The notes beneath the pieces are model-generated. The model searched no databases and had not been told where the DNA came from. It saw only the letters and a program-made list of their open reading frames with translations. A stretch of 64,000 nucleotides of DNA, taken from Acidovorax sp. Leaf78. Its GTDB lineage: Bacteria; Pseudomonadota; Gammaproteobacteria; Burkholderiales; Burkholderiaceae_C. The first letter of the stretch is position 1; every line of letters begins with the position of its first letter. The DNA lies in NCBI RefSeq assembly GCF_001422735.1, contig NZ_LMLZ01000021.1, positions 501,947 to 565,946 on the forward strand, written 5' to 3'. Shown here piece by piece: positions 18,851 to 29,959 of this stretch. Position numbers and translations under genes: made by a program.

Positions 18851-20347
18851 TCAGGGCCGCGCCTGTGCAGACGCCTGCTGAGGCGTCTGTGCCGATGCCT
18901 GCCACGGCGACTGCCACCCGCCGCCCAGGGCCTGCACCAGCGTCACCGCCGCCAGCTGGCGGTTGACCTGCAGCTGCAGCAGCGCACGCTGTGCGGACAG
19001 CGCCGAGGCCTGGGCCGTCACCACCTCGGTGTAGCCCACCTGCCCTTCGCGGTAGCGGTTGAGCAGCTGCTGCGCCGTGCGCTCCGCCGCGGCCACCGCC
19101 TCGCGGCGCAGGGGCTCCTGCTCCTGCAAGGTGCGCAGCACCGTGAGCTGGTCTTCCACCGTCTGGAACGCCGTGAGCACCGTCTGGCGGTACACCGCCA
19201 CGCGGCCCTCGCGCGCGGCCTGGGCTTCTTCCACCCGGGCCGCCGTGGCGCCCGCATCGAAGATCGTCTGCGCCACCGACAGGCCGAGCGACCACACCAG
19301 TGTGGATGCCTTGAACAAATCGGCCACGCTGCTGCCGCCACTGCCCACCGACCCGCCCAGACTCAGGCCCGGGAAATACGCCGCACGCTGAATGCCGATC
19401 TGCGCATTGGCCGCCGCCACCGCGCGCTCGGCCGCTGCGATGTCGGGCCGGCGTTGCAGCAGCGTCGAGGGCACGCCCAGCGGCACATCGGGCACCTGGG
19501 CCGACCACTGCGCGCGCGGCAGCGAAAAATCGGCCGGCGCGCGCCCGGTCAGCACGGCCAGCGCATGCTCGAAGCGGGCGCGGTTCTGCCGCACGGTAGC
19601 CAGGTCCGCTCGGGCGTTGGCCAGCTGGGTCTGCGCCTGCAGCACGTCGGTCTGCGCCACCACGCCCGCGCTGTAGCGGTTGCGGGCGATCTGCAGGCTG
19701 CGCTCGTAGCCGTCCACCGTGGCGTCCAGCAGCTCGATCTCCGCATCCGCCTCGCGCAGCTGAAAGTACGCCGAGGCCAGCGTGCCCACGGCCGACAGGC
19801 GTGCCGAGGCCAGGTCGGCCTCGCTCGCCTGCGCGCTGGCCTGGGCGCCAGTGACGCCGCTTTGCAGGCGCCCCCACAGGTCAGGCGCCCAGTCGACCCC
19901 CAGCGATGCCTGGGTGGTCAGGCCCGAGCGCGCAGCGCCCTCGCCGCCGTTGCGCGTGGCACCGCCCGACAGGCTCACCGACGGAAACAGCCCCGCCCGC
20001 TGCTGGCGCACCACGGCCTGCGCCTGCGCATAGGCCGCCACGGCGGCGGCGATGTTCTGGTTGGACAGCTGCACCTGCTCGGCCAGGCGGTTGAGCTCGG
20101 CGTCCTGAAACAGCTCCCACCAGGGGCCGCGGTCCAGCGCGTCGGCGGGCGCTGCGGGGGCCCAGGTGGCACCGGCTTCCTTGAAAGCGGCGGGCACCGC
20201 CATGTCGGGCTGCTGGTAGGGCGGCGTGACCGAGCACGCCGACAGTAGCGCGGCGGCGGCCAGCACCAGTGCCAGCGTCGTGGGTCGGGCCGTGGGGAGC
20301 CGAGCGGCGTGTGCGCCGGGTGTGAACGGGGCGTGGAGGTAGGTCAT
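18851..20347 (-). CDS. NodT-family outer-membrane efflux lipoprotein (TolC-like)
   Basis: A 498-residue outer-membrane factor. The N-terminus has a lipoprotein signal with lipobox LLSACS. Two repeated OEP (TolC) domains follow, with family motifs such as WWELFQDAELN, LRYEL-like LGVDWAPDLWGRL and VPSTLLQRRPDIAAAE. It provides the exit duct for the RND pump encoded just upstream on the same strand (10-base gap). It is the last gene of a four-gene efflux operon. The ATG at 20347 is chosen; a GTG at 20353 is also in frame. Confidence 0.93.
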   Translation of the reverse strand: MTYLHAPFTPGAHAARLPTARPTTLALVLAAAALLSACSVTPPYQQPDMAVPAAFKEAGATWAPAAPADALDRGPWWELFQDAELNRLAEQVQLSNQNIAAAVAAYAQAQAVVRQQRAGLFPSVSLSGGATRNGGEGAARSGLTTQASLGVDWAPDLWGRLQSGVTGAQASAQASEADLASARLSAVGTLASAYFQLREADAEIELLDATVDGYERSLQIARNRYSAGVVAQTDVLQAQTQLANARADLATVRQNRARFEHALAVLTGRAPADFSLPRAQWSAQVPDVPLGVPSTLLQRRPDIAAAERAVAAANAQIGIQRAAYFPGLSLGGSVGSGGSSVADLFKASTLVWSLGLSVAQTIFDAGATAARVEEAQAAREGRVAVYRQTVLTAFQTVEDQLTVLRTLQEQEPLRREAVAAAERTAQQLLNRYREGQVGYTEVVTAQASALSAQRALLQLQVNRQLAAVTLVQALGGGWQSPWQASAQTPQQASAQARP

Positions 20348-20356
20348 GGGCACCGA

Positions 20357-23300
20357 TCAGGTGGCCGTGCCGGGGACACCGGCGCGGCTCAGATGTTGTT
20401 CGTTGGGGGCGGGTGTGCGCAGCTTGTCCAGCAGCACATAGACCACGGGCGTGGTCAGGAGCGTGAGCAGCTGGCTTGCGATGAGCCCGCCGATGATCGC
20501 CACGCCCAGCGGCTGGCGCAGCTCCGAGCCCTGGCCGAAGCCGATGGCCAGCGGCAGCGCGCCCAGCGCGGCCGCCATGGTGGTCATGAGGATGGGCCGA
20601 AAGCGCATCATGCAGGCCTCGCGCACGGCATCGAGCGCCGACAGCCCGCGCGCGCGCTCGGCCTCCAGCGCAAAGTCGATGATCATGATCGCGTTCTTCT
20701 TGACGATGCCGATCAGCAAAAACACGCCGATGAGCGCAATGATGGTGAACTGCATGTTGAACAGCAGCAGCGCCAGCACCGCTCCCACGCCGGCCGAGGG
20801 CAGCGTGGTCAGCACCGTGATCGGGTGGATCAGGCTTTCGTACAGCACGCCGAGCACGATGTAGATCACGATGATGGCCGTGATGATGAGGAAGGCCTGC
20901 TGCCCCTGCGACTGCTGCGCGCTGAGCGCCGTGCCCTGGAAGCTGCCGCGTACGTTGGTGGGCATGGCGATGTCGGCCTCGGCCTGCGCGATGACCTGCT
21001 GGGCCTGGCCGAGCGACGTGCCCGGGTCGATGTTGAACGACACCGTGGTGGCCAGCTCGCCGTCCTGGTGGCTGATGGAGGTGGGCGACGCCCGCTCCAC
21101 CACCTTGGCGATCGCGCTCAGCGGCACCATGGTCGATGCCGCAGTGCTGATGACCTGCCCGGTGGACGCACCGCGCTGCCCCGGGTTGGCCACCGTGCCG
21201 GTGGCGCCCGTGGGGTTGGCGGCCACGTAGATGTCCTTCAGGGCCGGCGGGCCACGCGTGTACTCCGGCGCCCATTCCATGATGACGGCGTACTGGTTGA
21301 GGTCGCCATAGATGGTGGCCACCGAGCGCTGGCCGAACGCGTTGTACAGCGCGTTGTCGATGGCCGACGACGTCACGCCCAGGCGCGACGCGGTGGCCTT
21401 GTCCACCTCGATGTACGTCTCCACGCCGTTCTCGGCGAGGTCAGTGTCCACATCCTTGAGCAGCGGCTCGTCCTTGAGCCGGTCGGCCAGCTTGCCCGCC
21501 CACAGCTTGAGGTCGGCCATGTTGTCGCTCTTCAAGGTGTACTGGTAGGTCGAATTGCTCGACCGCCCGCCCATGCGCAGGTCCTGCACCGGGTTCAAGA
21601 AGACCCTGAGACCCGTGATCTGGTTGAGCTGCGGCCGCAGCCGCGCGATGACCGCAGGCGTGCTGTCGGTGCGCTGCTTGAGGGGCTTCAGGTTGACGAA
21701 CATGAAGCCGCCGCCCGCGCGGCTGCCGCCCGAAAAACCCACCACCGTGTCCACCGCCGGGTCCTTGCGGATGATCTCTACCGCCTGGCGCAGCTTGGCC
21801 GCCAGCGCGTCCGACGAAATGCTCTGGTCGGCGCGCAGGCCGGCGTTGAGCTGGCCGTTGTCCTGCTCTGGAAAGTAGCCCTTGGGGATCTTGGCGAACA
21901 AATAAACGTTCAGGCCGATCACCGCCAGCAGGATCAGCACCACCAGCCCCTTGCTGGCCAGCGCCCAGTCCAGGCTGCTGGCGTAGGTGCGCAGCACGGC
22001 CTGGTAGCCGCGCTCGGTCCAGCGCGCCAGGCGCGACGGCGGCTTGTCGTTGGCGGGGTCGTGCGCGCGCAGCAACCACGCGCACATCATGGGCGTGGTG
22101 GTGAGCGATATGACCAGCGAGATCATCACCGCCGCCGACAGCGTGATGGCGAACTCGCGGAACAGCCGGCCCACCTGCCCGTCCATGAACAGCAGCGGAA
22201 TGAACACCGCCACCAGCGACAGGCTGATGGACAGCACCGTGAAGCCCACCTCGCGCGCGCCCTGCAGCGCCGCCTGCATGCGGTCCATGCCGGACTCGAT
22301 GTGGCGCATGGTGTTCTCCAGCACCACGATGGCATCGTCCACCACGAAGCCGGTGGCCACCGTCAGCGCCATCAGGCTCAGGTTGTTCAGGCTGAACCCC
22401 AAAAAGTACATCACCCCGAAGGTGCCCAGCAGCGACACCACCGTGGCCACCGCCGGGATCACCGTGGCCCGCGCCTTGCGCAGGAACAGCCCCACCACCA
22501 GCACCACGAGCGCGATGGAGACCATGAGCGTGAGCTCGATCTCCTTGAGCGACGAGCGGATGGAGTTGGTGCTGTCCGACGCCACCGCCACCTGGATGTC
22601 CTGCGGCAGCTGGGCCTGCAGGTCGGGCAGCAGCGCGCGCACCGAGTCCACGGTCTCGATGATGTTGGCGCCCGGCTGGCGCGTGACCAGCACGATGATG
22701 GCCGGCTCGCCGTTGAACAGGCCCACCGTGCGGCGGTTTTCCACACCGTCTTCCACCCGCGCCACATCGCCCAGCCGCACGGCCGCGTTGTTGCGCCAGG
22801 CGACGATCAGCGACTCGTATTCAGACGCCTTGCGCGCGGGCGACGGCGTGTAGATCTGCAGGCGGCGCCCGTCGCCTTCGATGGCGCCCTTGGGGCGGTT
22901 GGCGTTCGATGCCTGAATGGCGGCGCGCACGTCTTCGGTGCTGATGCCGTAGCGATTGAGTGCGAACGGCAGCAGCTCCACCCGCACCGCAGGCAGCGAG
23001 CCGCCGCCGATCTCCACCTCGCCCACGCCGTCCACCTGCGACAGCCGCTGGCTGACCACGTTGGACACCGCGTCGTAGATCTCACCCGGCGTGCGGGTCT
23101 TGGACGTGAGCGCCAGGATGATGACGGGCGACGCCGCCGAGTTGCGCTTGCGGTAGGTGGGGTTGCTGCGCAGCGTGGCAGGCAGGTCGGCGCGGGACGC
23201 GTTGATGGCGGCCTGCACCTCGCGCGCTGCGGCGTCGATGTCGCGGTTCAGGTCGAACTGCAGGCTCACGCGGGCCGAGCCGTTGGAGCTCGACGAGGTC

Positions 23301-23539
23301 ATCTCGTTGACTCCGGCGATCACGCCCAGGCGCCGCTCCAGCGGCGTGGCCACGCTGGTGGCCATGGTCTCGGGGCTGGCACCGGCCAGGCTGGCCGACA
23401 CCGAGATGGCCGGGTAGTCCACCTGCGGCAGCGGCGACACCGGCAGCACGAAGAACGCCGCGATGCCGGCCAGCGCGAGGCCGATGGTCAGCAACACGGT
23501 GGCCACTGGCCGCTCCACGAAGGGGCGCGAGAGGTTCAC
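20357..23539 (-). CDS. mdtC: RND efflux permease, MdtC-like
   Basis: A 1060-residue RND transporter with 12 transmembrane helices and two large periplasmic loops. N-terminal segments such as [20 protein letters not shown] and [12 protein letters not shown], and the EMTSSSS stretch, match MdtC better than MdtB. The TM4 proton-relay Asp pair is in [13 protein letters not shown]. It starts with GTG and overlaps the mdtB-like gene by four bases. MdtB and MdtC (MuxB/MuxC in Pseudomonas) form a heterotrimer that exports bile salts, novobiocin and other amphiphiles; the substrate here is not known. Confidence 0.94.
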   Translation of the reverse strand: MNLSRPFVERPVATVLLTIGLALAGIAAFFVLPVSPLPQVDYPAISVSASLAGASPETMATSVATPLERRLGVIAGVNEMTSSSSNGSARVSLQFDLNRDIDAAAREVQAAINASRADLPATLRSNPTYRKRNSAASPVIILALTSKTRTPGEIYDAVSNVVSQRLSQVDGVGEVEIGGGSLPAVRVELLPFALNRYGISTEDVRAAIQASNANRPKGAIEGDGRRLQIYTPSPARKASEYESLIVAWRNNAAVRLGDVARVEDGVENRRTVGLFNGEPAIIVLVTRQPGANIIETVDSVRALLPDLQAQLPQDIQVAVASDSTNSIRSSLKEIELTLMVSIALVVLVVGLFLRKARATVIPAVATVVSLLGTFGVMYFLGFSLNNLSLMALTVATGFVVDDAIVVLENTMRHIESGMDRMQAALQGAREVGFTVLSISLSLVAVFIPLLFMDGQVGRLFREFAITLSAAVMISLVISLTTTPMMCAWLLRAHDPANDKPPSRLARWTERGYQAVLRTYASSLDWALASKGLVVLILLAVIGLNVYLFAKIPKGYFPEQDNGQLNAGLRADQSISSDALAAKLRQAVEIIRKDPAVDTVVGFSGGSRAGGGFMFVNLKPLKQRTDSTPAVIARLRPQLNQITGLRVFLNPVQDLRMGGRSSNSTYQYTLKSDNMADLKLWAGKLADRLKDEPLLKDVDTDLAENGVETYIEVDKATASRLGVTSSAIDNALYNAFGQRSVATIYGDLNQYAVIMEWAPEYTRGPPALKDIYVAANPTGATGTVANPGQRGASTGQVISTAASTMVPLSAIAKVVERASPTSISHQDGELATTVSFNIDPGTSLGQAQQVIAQAEADIAMPTNVRGSFQGTALSAQQSQGQQAFLIITAIIVIYIVLGVLYESLIHPITVLTTLPSAGVGAVLALLLFNMQFTIIALIGVFLLIGIVKKNAIMIIDFALEAERARGLSALDAVREACMMRFRPILMTTMAAALGALPLAIGFGQGSELRQPLGVAIIGGLIASQLLTLLTTPVVYVLLDKLRTPAPNEQHLSRAGVPGTAT

Positions 23540-26500
23540 CGCACGTCTCCCGCACCCGCACCGGTGCCCACACCGGCAACGGCTTCAGGCCCCGCACCCT
23601 GCTGCGGCGCCGCGGCAGTGCCCCGGCCCGTGACGCGGCGGCCCATGCGGTCAAACGCCAGGTAGATCACCGGCGTGGTGAACAGCGTGAGCATCTGGCT
23701 CAGGATCAGCCCGCCGAAGATTGCCAGGCCCAGCGGCCGGCGCAGCTCGGCGCCCTCGCCCCAGCCCAGCATCAGCGGCAGCGCTGCGAACAGCGCCGCC
23801 AGCGTGGTCATGAGGATGGGCCGAAAGCGCAGCAGCGCGGCCTGGTGAATGGCCTCCTGCGGCGACTTGCCCTGGTTGCGCTCGGCGTCGATGGCAAAGT
23901 CGATCATCATGATCGCGTTCTTCTTGACGATGCCGATCAGCAAGATGATGCCGATGATGCCGATCACCCCCAGGTCGTTGCCGGTGACCATCAGCGCGAG
24001 CAGCGCGCCCACGCCCGCGGACGGCAGGGTCGAGAGGATGGTGACCGGGTGGATGTAGCTCTCATACAGCACACCGAGCACGATGTACACGCACACCATC
24101 GCCGCGAGGATGAGCCACAGCTGGCTGGACAGCGACTTTTCGTACGCGCCCGCCGCACCCAGGAACTCCATCGACAGCCCGGCGGGCATGCCGATCTCCT
24201 TGGCAGCGGCGCGGATCGCATCCACCGCCGCGCCCAGCGACACACCCGGCGCCTTGTCGAAGCCCAGCGTGGCCGCAGGGTACTGCGACACCCGCGTGAC
24301 CTGCAGCGGCGCAGGTTGCTCGCGGATGGTGGCAATGGCCGACAGCGGCGTGGGCGCGCCCGAGCCGGTGCGCAGTTGCAGCGTGCCCAACGCCTCGGGC
24401 GTGTTGAGCTGGTCCTGCTGCGCCTCCAGGATCACGCGGTACTGGTTGGTCTCGGTGAAGATGGTGGACACGATGCGCTGGCCGAAGGCGCTGTACAGCG
24501 TGTCGTCCACACTGCTGGCCGTGACCGACAGGCGCGAGGCGGTATTGCGGTCGATGTCCACATAGGCCGACAGGCCCTGCGCGCCCGCATCGGTGGTGGC
24601 GTTGCGCACCTTGGGCTCGGTCTTCAGGCGCTCGGCGAGCTTGCGCGTCCAGTCGTTGACCTGCGCCGCATCCACACCGCCGATGGACGCGCGGTATTCG
24701 GTGGGCCCGGTCTCGGCGTCGATGGTCAAGTCCTGCGTGGGCTGCAGGTACAGCGTGACGCCCGCCACCGACTGCACCCGCTCGCGCAGGCGCTGCATGA
24801 TGGCTTCTTGCCCGTCGCGGTCGGGCTTGAGGTTGATCAGCATGCGCCCGGCGTTGAGCATGGTGTTGTTGGCCGCATCAACGCCCACGAAGGAGCTGAG
24901 CGACTGCACGTCCGGGTCCTGCAGGATGGCGCGCGAGGCTGCCAGTTGCAGCTCGCTCATGCGGGCGTACGACACGTCTTGCGACGCCTCGATGCGCGCC
25001 TGCAACTGTCCTGTGTCCTGCGTAGGGAACAGGCCCTTGGGGATCACCACGTACAGCAGCGCGGTGAGCACCAGCGTCAGCACCGCCACCACCATGGTCG
25101 CGCCCTGGTGCCGCAGCACCCACACCAACCACCGGTCGTAGCCCGCGATCACGCGGTCGAAACCGCGGTTGATGCGGCCCGCCACGCCGTGCTGTCCGCC
25201 CACCGGCTCGGGCCGCAGCCAGCGCGCGGCCATCATGGGCACCAGCGTGAGCGACACCACGCCCGAGATCAGGATGGTGATGGCCAGCGTCATCGCGAAC
25301 TCGCGGAACAGCCGCCCCACCACGTCGCTCATGAACAAAAGCGGAATCAGCACGGCGATCAGCGACACCGTGAGCGAGATGATGGTGAAGCCGATCTGCG
25401 TGGCGCCCTTGAGCGCGGCCTGAAACGGCGGCTCACCCTCTTCGAGGTAGCGCGAGATGTTCTCGATCATCACGATGGCATCGTCCACCACGAAGCCGGT
25501 GGCAATGGTCAGCGCCATGAGGCTCAGATTGTTGAGGCTGTAGCCCAGCAGGTACATCACCCCGCAGGTGCCGATGAGCGAGATGGGCACGGCCAGGCTG
25601 GCGATGATGGTGGCGCGCAGGCTGTGCAGGAAGAAGAAGATCACCAGCACCACCATCAGCACGGCCAGCAGCAGCTCCATCTCCACATGGTGCACCGACC
25701 CGCGGATGCCGGTGGTGCGGTCGGACAGCACCTGCACCTTCAGCGATGCGGGCAGGCCCGCTTCGAGCTCGGGCAACAGCTTCTTGATGCTGTCCACCGT
25801 GGCGATCACGTTGGCGCCCGGCTGGCGCTGCACGTTCAGGATGATGGCCGGGGTCAGGGTGGCCCCGGACTCCTTGGCGTCTGCATCAGCCCCTACGGTC
25901 CCGCTGCCTGGCTGGCGGCGGTCGGGCGCAGCGCCGGGCAGCTCGTTGAGCCCCGCCCAGGCGCCCAGGCGGTTGTTCTCGGCGCTGTCCACCACACGCG
26001 CCACCTCGATCATGCGCACCGGCGCGCCGTTGCGCCACGACACGATGAGGTTGCGGTAGTCGTCCGCCGTGAGCAGCTGGTCGTTGGCGTTGATGGTGTA
26101 GGAGCGCTGCGGCCCGTCGAAGCTGCCCTTGGCGCTGTTGGCATTGGCGGACGTGATGGCAGTGCGTAGCGTGTCGAGGCCGATGCCGTACGACGCCAGC
26201 GCCTTGGTGTCGGCCTGGATGCGCACGGCAGGCCGCTGCCCGCCCGCCAGCGACACCAGGCCCACGCCGGTGACCTGGCTGATCTTTTGCGCCAGGCGGG
26301 TGTTGACCAGGTTCTGCACCTCGGTCAGCGGCAGCGTGTCGGAGCTGATGGCCAGCGTGAGCACCGGTGCGTCTGCCGGGTTGACCTTCGCATACACCGG
26401 CGGTGCAGGCAGGTCGGCCGGCAGCAGCGAGTTGCCGGCGTTGATGGCGGCTTGCACCTCCTGCTCCGCCACGTCGAGCGCCAGGCCCAGGCCGAACTGC

Positions 26501-26778
26501 AGCGTGATGATGGACACGCCCGACGCGCTGGTCGAGGCCATGCGCTCCAGCCCCGGCATCTGGCCGAACTGGCGCTCCAGCGGCGCACTCACCGTGCGGC
26601 TCATCACCTCGGGGCTGGCGCCGGGGTACAGGGTCTGGACCTGGATGGTGGGGTAGTCCACCTCCGGCAGGGCCGACAAGGGCAGAAAGCGAAAGCCCAG
26701 CAGCCCCGCCAGCACGATGGCCAGCATCAGCAGGGCGGTGGCGACGGGCCTCTCGATGAACGGGCGCGAAGGACTCAT
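23536..26778 (-). CDS. mdtB: RND efflux permease, MdtB-like
   Basis: A 1080-residue RND permease. Segments [40 protein letters not shown] and the [10 protein letters not shown] stretch are MdtB-type. TM4 carries [13 protein letters not shown] with the proton-relay Asp pair. It is about 40 residues longer than typical MdtB, mainly because of an extra Pro/Gly/Ala/Asp-rich segment of about 30 residues in the first periplasmic loop (near 25860-25950), before NVQRQPGAN. It is the second gene of the operon, 15 bases after the adaptor gene. Confidence 0.94.
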   Translation of the reverse strand: MSPSRPFIERPVATALLMLAIVLAGLLGFRFLPLSALPEVDYPTIQVQTLYPGASPEVMSRTVSAPLERQFGQMPGLERMASTSASGVSIITLQFGLGLALDVAEQEVQAAINAGNSLLPADLPAPPVYAKVNPADAPVLTLAISSDTLPLTEVQNLVNTRLAQKISQVTGVGLVSLAGGQRPAVRIQADTKALASYGIGLDTLRTAITSANANSAKGSFDGPQRSYTINANDQLLTADDYRNLIVSWRNGAPVRMIEVARVVDSAENNRLGAWAGLNELPGAAPDRRQPGSGTVGADADAKESGATLTPAIILNVQRQPGANVIATVDSIKKLLPELEAGLPASLKVQVLSDRTTGIRGSVHHVEMELLLAVLMVVLVIFFFLHSLRATIIASLAVPISLIGTCGVMYLLGYSLNNLSLMALTIATGFVVDDAIVMIENISRYLEEGEPPFQAALKGATQIGFTIISLTVSLIAVLIPLLFMSDVVGRLFREFAMTLAITILISGVVSLTLVPMMAARWLRPEPVGGQHGVAGRINRGFDRVIAGYDRWLVWVLRHQGATMVVAVLTLVLTALLYVVIPKGLFPTQDTGQLQARIEASQDVSYARMSELQLAASRAILQDPDVQSLSSFVGVDAANNTMLNAGRMLINLKPDRDGQEAIMQRLRERVQSVAGVTLYLQPTQDLTIDAETGPTEYRASIGGVDAAQVNDWTRKLAERLKTEPKVRNATTDAGAQGLSAYVDIDRNTASRLSVTASSVDDTLYSAFGQRIVSTIFTETNQYRVILEAQQDQLNTPEALGTLQLRTGSGAPTPLSAIATIREQPAPLQVTRVSQYPAATLGFDKAPGVSLGAAVDAIRAAAKEIGMPAGLSMEFLGAAGAYEKSLSSQLWLILAAMVCVYIVLGVLYESYIHPVTILSTLPSAGVGALLALMVTGNDLGVIGIIGIILLIGIVKKNAIMMIDFAIDAERNQGKSPQEAIHQAALLRFRPILMTTLAALFAALPLMLGWGEGAELRRPLGLAIFGGLILSQMLTLFTTPVIYLAFDRMGRRVTGRGTAAAPQQGAGPEAVAGVGTGAGAGDVR

Positions 26779-26793
26779 GGTGTCAGCGCGCGC

Positions 26794-28122
26794 TCAAGGA
26801 TTTTGCGGTGGACGCTGGCGGCGCTCGCCGCGCTCTCCACGGGGGCCCGACGCACCGCTGCGCGGCCCGCTGGCGCCCGAACGCGGCCCGCGCGCACCCT
26901 GGGTATCCGCCGTCTGCACGGCCATGCCGTCCTGCAGCCGGTCGCCGCCCTCGGTCACCACACGCTCGCCCTCTTTCAGGCCTTCGGCAATCGCCATCAG
27001 GCCCACGGTGGCCTGGCCGCGCTTGACCTTGCGCAGCGTCACCGTGCGGTCTTCGTTGATCACATACACATAGTCGCCATTGGCCCCGGTGCGCACGGCC
27101 GTCACCGGCACCACGATGGCCGGCACGTTGCGCAGCAAGAGCTGCACGTTGACGAACTGGTTGGGAAACAGGCCGCCCGCTGCATTGTCGAAGCGGGCCT
27201 TGGCCTTCACGGTGCCGGTGGTGGTGTCGATCTGGTTGTCGAGTGTGGAAAAGCGCCCCTTGTCGAGCTCGGACTTGCGCGTGCGGTCGAGCGCCGTCAC
27301 GGCCAGCGCGTCGGATTCGCGCTGCGCGGCCAGCACGTCGGCCACACGGTCTTGCGGCACAGCGAACTGCACGTCGATGGGCGCCACCTGCGTGATGGTG
27401 GCAATGCCGGTGGCATCGCCCGACGACACCAGGTTGCCGGGGTCCACCGTGCGCAGGCCGATGCGCCCTGTTGCGGGCGAGGTGATGCGCGTATAGCTCA
27501 GGTTCAGGCGTGCCGTGCCCTCCTGGGCCTTGTCGGTCATCACCGTGCCCTCGAGCTGCTTGACCAGCGCGGCCTGTGTGTCCACGTCCTGCCGCGCGAT
27601 GGAGTCCTGCGACAGCAGGGTCTGGTAGCGCGCCAGCGTCAGTCGTGCGTTTTCCAGTTGGGCTTCGTCGCGCTGGCGGGTGCCCTGCGCCTGCATCAGC
27701 GCCTGCTCGAAGGGGCGGGGGTCGATCTGGGCCAGCAGCTGCCCCTTCTTGACCATCTGACCTTCGGTGAACAGAACCTCGGTCAGCGTGCCCGACACCT
27801 GGGGCTTGAGCGTGACCGTGATGGTCGGGATGACGGTGCCCAGGGCGTCGATGACCACCGGCAGCTCTGCCTTGCGGGCCAGCGCATCACCCACCGTGAC
27901 CATGGCCCGCCCGCCGCCGGGGCCGCCGCGGCCCGGGCCCGGCGCTTCGCTCGGGTCGTTGGCGCGCTTGACGAGGTACCAGGCTGCGCCACCCACCAGC
28001 GCCACCAGCAGCAGGGCCAGCACACTGCCCATCCAGCGTCGCCGAGGGCGCGGGGCCCGGGGTGGCTCGGGAGGGACAGCCGGTGGCGGGACGGGCGCGT
28101 GGACTTCTTCTTGCGGATTCAT
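26794..28122 (-). CDS. mdtA: RND efflux periplasmic adaptor (membrane fusion protein), MdtA-like
   Basis: A 442-residue membrane fusion protein. It has a short cytosolic Pro-rich N-terminus, one transmembrane anchor at about residues 31-51, a biotinyl-lipoyl-like half-motif (LKPQVSGTLTEVLFTEGQMV), a coiled-coil hairpin at about 130-200, a second half-motif, and a beta-barrel domain. The C-terminus is Gly/Arg/Ser-rich and disordered. It links the MdtBC pump to the NodT-type outer-membrane factor. It is the first gene of the operon, which presumably has its promoter in the 28123-28539 gap. Confidence 0.93.
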   Translation of the reverse strand: MNPQEEVHAPVPPPAVPPEPPRAPRPRRRWMGSVLALLLVALVGGAAWYLVKRANDPSEAPGPGRGGPGGGRAMVTVGDALARKAELPVVIDALGTVIPTITVTLKPQVSGTLTEVLFTEGQMVKKGQLLAQIDPRPFEQALMQAQGTRQRDEAQLENARLTLARYQTLLSQDSIARQDVDTQAALVKQLEGTVMTDKAQEGTARLNLSYTRITSPATGRIGLRTVDPGNLVSSGDATGIATITQVAPIDVQFAVPQDRVADVLAAQRESDALAVTALDRTRKSELDKGRFSTLDNQIDTTTGTVKAKARFDNAAGGLFPNQFVNVQLLLRNVPAIVVPVTAVRTGANGDYVYVINEDRTVTLRKVKRGQATVGLMAIAEGLKEGERVVTEGGDRLQDGMAVQTADTQGARGPRSGASGPRSGASGPRGERGERRQRPPQNP

Positions 28123-28539
28123 GGCGGTGCTATGGGGTGTTCTGAGAACGAGTTCGCGATCTTGTACGGCCGGGTCAGCGCATCGTAGGGGGCCAGTTCA
28201 CGGTCTGCCTTGAACGCTGTGCGAAGAAAAGTAAACCTGACGGGCTGAAACCTGCGTGCAAGGGCTGACGCGAAGCCAGGCCACGCCAGATTGCACGGCA
28301 GGGTACTTGTCTCGCCCGCCTACCGGCCCGGACGACCACCCGGTAGTTTGCCTGCTCTTGGGGCCTGGCACAGCGTCCCAAACCCGCGGCCGGCCGTAGG
28401 CCAGTTCCGAATGTTGACCACCGGCCGCTCCCGGTGCCTGCATTTCACGCCCGCCAGGCTGCATTTCGTCGCACGCCGCTGGCGGCGGCACAGGCGCAGC
28501 GGCACAGTCCACCCCATCGAACGCCCTGGAGACCTCACC
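28123..28539. other. intergenic region between divergent genes
   Basis: A gap of 417 bases between the leftward efflux operon and the rightward DUF2306-like gene. Open frames exist on both strands but show no recognisable protein, so I treat it as promoter region. Small GC-rich palindromic stretches occur near 28480. A GGAG ribosome site lies just before 28540. I could not identify a convincing promoter for the efflux operon. Confidence 0.5.
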
Positions 28540-28950
28540 ATGCAACTCACCCCCGTCATCGCCATCCATGCCGCCGCCGCGCTGGCGGCCATCGCCATCG
28601 GGCCGGTCGCACTGTGGGCCCGCAAGGGCGCCACCCAGCGCCCCCGCCTGCACCGCGCGGCCGGCTACGCCTGGGTCACGCTGATGGTGGCTACGGCCAT
28701 CTCCGCCATTTTCATCACCGGCGGCAGCGGCCCGCGCTGGGGCAGCTTCGGCCTCATCCACCTGCTCATCCCCGTCACGCTGGGCATGCTGGTGCTGTCG
28801 TTCGTCTATCTGGCCCGCCGCAACATCGCCGGCCACCGCAAGGCCATGCAGCGGGTGTACTTCGGCGCCTGCGTGGTGGCCGGCGCCTTCACGCTGCTGC
28901 CCGACCGGCTGCTGGGCCATTCGCTGTGGACCCAGCTGGGCGTGCTCTGA
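28540..28950 (+). CDS. DUF2306-like small integral membrane protein
   Basis: A 136-residue protein with four predicted transmembrane helices. HAAAALAAIAIGPVALWARKG, the HRAAGYAWV His and the HRKAMQR loop resemble DUF2306 / predicted membrane proteins with conserved His that may bind haem. The ATG at 28540 follows GGAG at a good distance. The function is unknown. Confidence 0.8.
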   Translation: MQLTPVIAIHAAAALAAIAIGPVALWARKGATQRPRLHRAAGYAWVTLMVATAISAIFITGGSGPRWGSFGLIHLLIPVTLGMLVLSFVYLARRNIAGHRKAMQRVYFGACVVAGAFTLLPDRLLGHSLWTQLGVL

Positions 28951-29032
28951 ACAATCCGCGTGTCTGACTGCCCGCCACGCCACCCGTCACCCCGCACCAA
29001 CCCCATTCACCGAACCTTCCAAGGACTACACC

Positions 29033-29602
29033 ATGCTGCTCCAACTCCTCGTTCACCAGCCCCAGGCACTGGGCCAGATCATTCAGCAAACACCCTACTG
29101 GGTCTGGGGCCTGCTGGCCGCGCTGGTGTGGCTGGGCGCCAGCCAGCTGTTCGACCGCACCGCCAGCCTGGTGCGGGTGACGGTCATGCCAGTGGCCATG
29201 ACGGGCTTTTCGATCTACGGGCTGGCCTCGGCCTTCGGCGGCGCGGGCCATACCGGCACCGCGGTGGGCGCCTGGGTCGCAGCGGCAGCTGCTGCCACCT
29301 TCCTGGCCCTGTGGTTCCAGCCCACGGCGCCAGCCGGCACGCTGTACGACGGTGCCTCGCGCTGCTTTCAACTGCCGGGCAGCGCCATGCCGCTGGCACT
29401 GATCATGGGCATCTTCCTGACCAAGTACCTGGTCGGCGTCGAGCTGGCCATGCAGTCTGCACTGGCCCGCGACGGCAGCTTTGCCCTGCAGATCGCTGCG
29501 CTTTATGGCGTGTTCAACGGCCTGTTCGCGGCCCGGTCGCTGCGGCTGTGGCGCCTGGTGCGCAGCAGCACGGGCTTTGCCAGCCAGCCTGCCGGCGCCT
29601 GA
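29033..29602 (+). CDS. DUF6622-like integral membrane protein
   Basis: A 189-residue protein with about six hydrophobic helices. The N-terminus reads LGQIIQQTPYWVWGLLAALV, and a C-terminal LYGVFNGLFAARSLRLWRL resembles the DUF6622 family. It lies 82 bases after the DUF2306-like gene in the same orientation, probably as one transcript. The function is unknown. Confidence 0.8.
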   Translation: MLLQLLVHQPQALGQIIQQTPYWVWGLLAALVWLGASQLFDRTASLVRVTVMPVAMTGFSIYGLASAFGGAGHTGTAVGAWVAAAAAATFLALWFQPTAPAGTLYDGASRCFQLPGSAMPLALIMGIFLTKYLVGVELAMQSALARDGSFALQIAALYGVFNGLFAARSLRLWRLVRSSTGFASQPAGA

Positions 29603-29653
29603 GGGCGGCCGTCCCCCCATTCCCACCACTCACTTGATCCCCAGGAGTTCCCC

Positions 29654-29959
29654 ATGCGCCACCACCGTTACGACCACGACACCGCCATCGACCCCATCGA
29701 ACGCCAGGCCCGCAGACGTGCCGGTGCTAAGCTGGGCTGGTACATGCACGCCGGTGTGTATCTGCTGGTCAACCTGCTGCTCGTGACCCTGTCTGCCACC
29801 AGCGGCAGGCACTGGGCGGTGTACCCCGCGCTGGGCTGGGGCCTGGGCTTGGCCATTCACGGGATGGTGGTGTTCCTGGTGTCGGGCAGCGGGCTGCACG
29901 AACGCATGGTGCAGGCCGAGCGCAACCGGCTGGCCCTTCAACAGGAGCAGCGCCTGTGA
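29654..29959 (+). CDS. 2TM-domain small membrane protein, first paralogue
   Basis: A 101-residue protein with the 2TM-domain signature: ARRRAGAKLGWYMHAGVYLLVN, a polar turn, then WGLGLAIHGMVVF. The C-terminal amphipathic tail (ERMVQAERNRLALQQEQ) is probably coiled coil. The 2TM domain also occurs at the N-terminus of LytS-type kinases, and a LytS/LytTR pair lies 2.5 kb downstream. Its stop overlaps the next start (GTGA). A second copy is at 32095-32400. Confidence 0.88.
   Translation: MRHHRYDHDTAIDPIERQARRRAGAKLGWYMHAGVYLLVNLLLVTLSATSGRHWAVYPALGWGLGLAIHGMVVFLVSGSGLHERMVQAERNRLALQQEQRL

Noticed and set aside
20309..23665. Very long open frame (about 1118 codons) on the plus strand
   Set aside because: It is antisense to the mdtC-like gene, and its translation is His/Arg/Gln-rich with no family features. 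GC-rich DNA with third-position G/C bias routinely yields such frames.
28198..28983. Minus-strand gene opposite the DUF2306-like gene
   Set aside because: The translation is Ala/Gly/Arg-rich without motifs and overlaps a plus-strand protein with clear transmembrane pattern and ribosome site.
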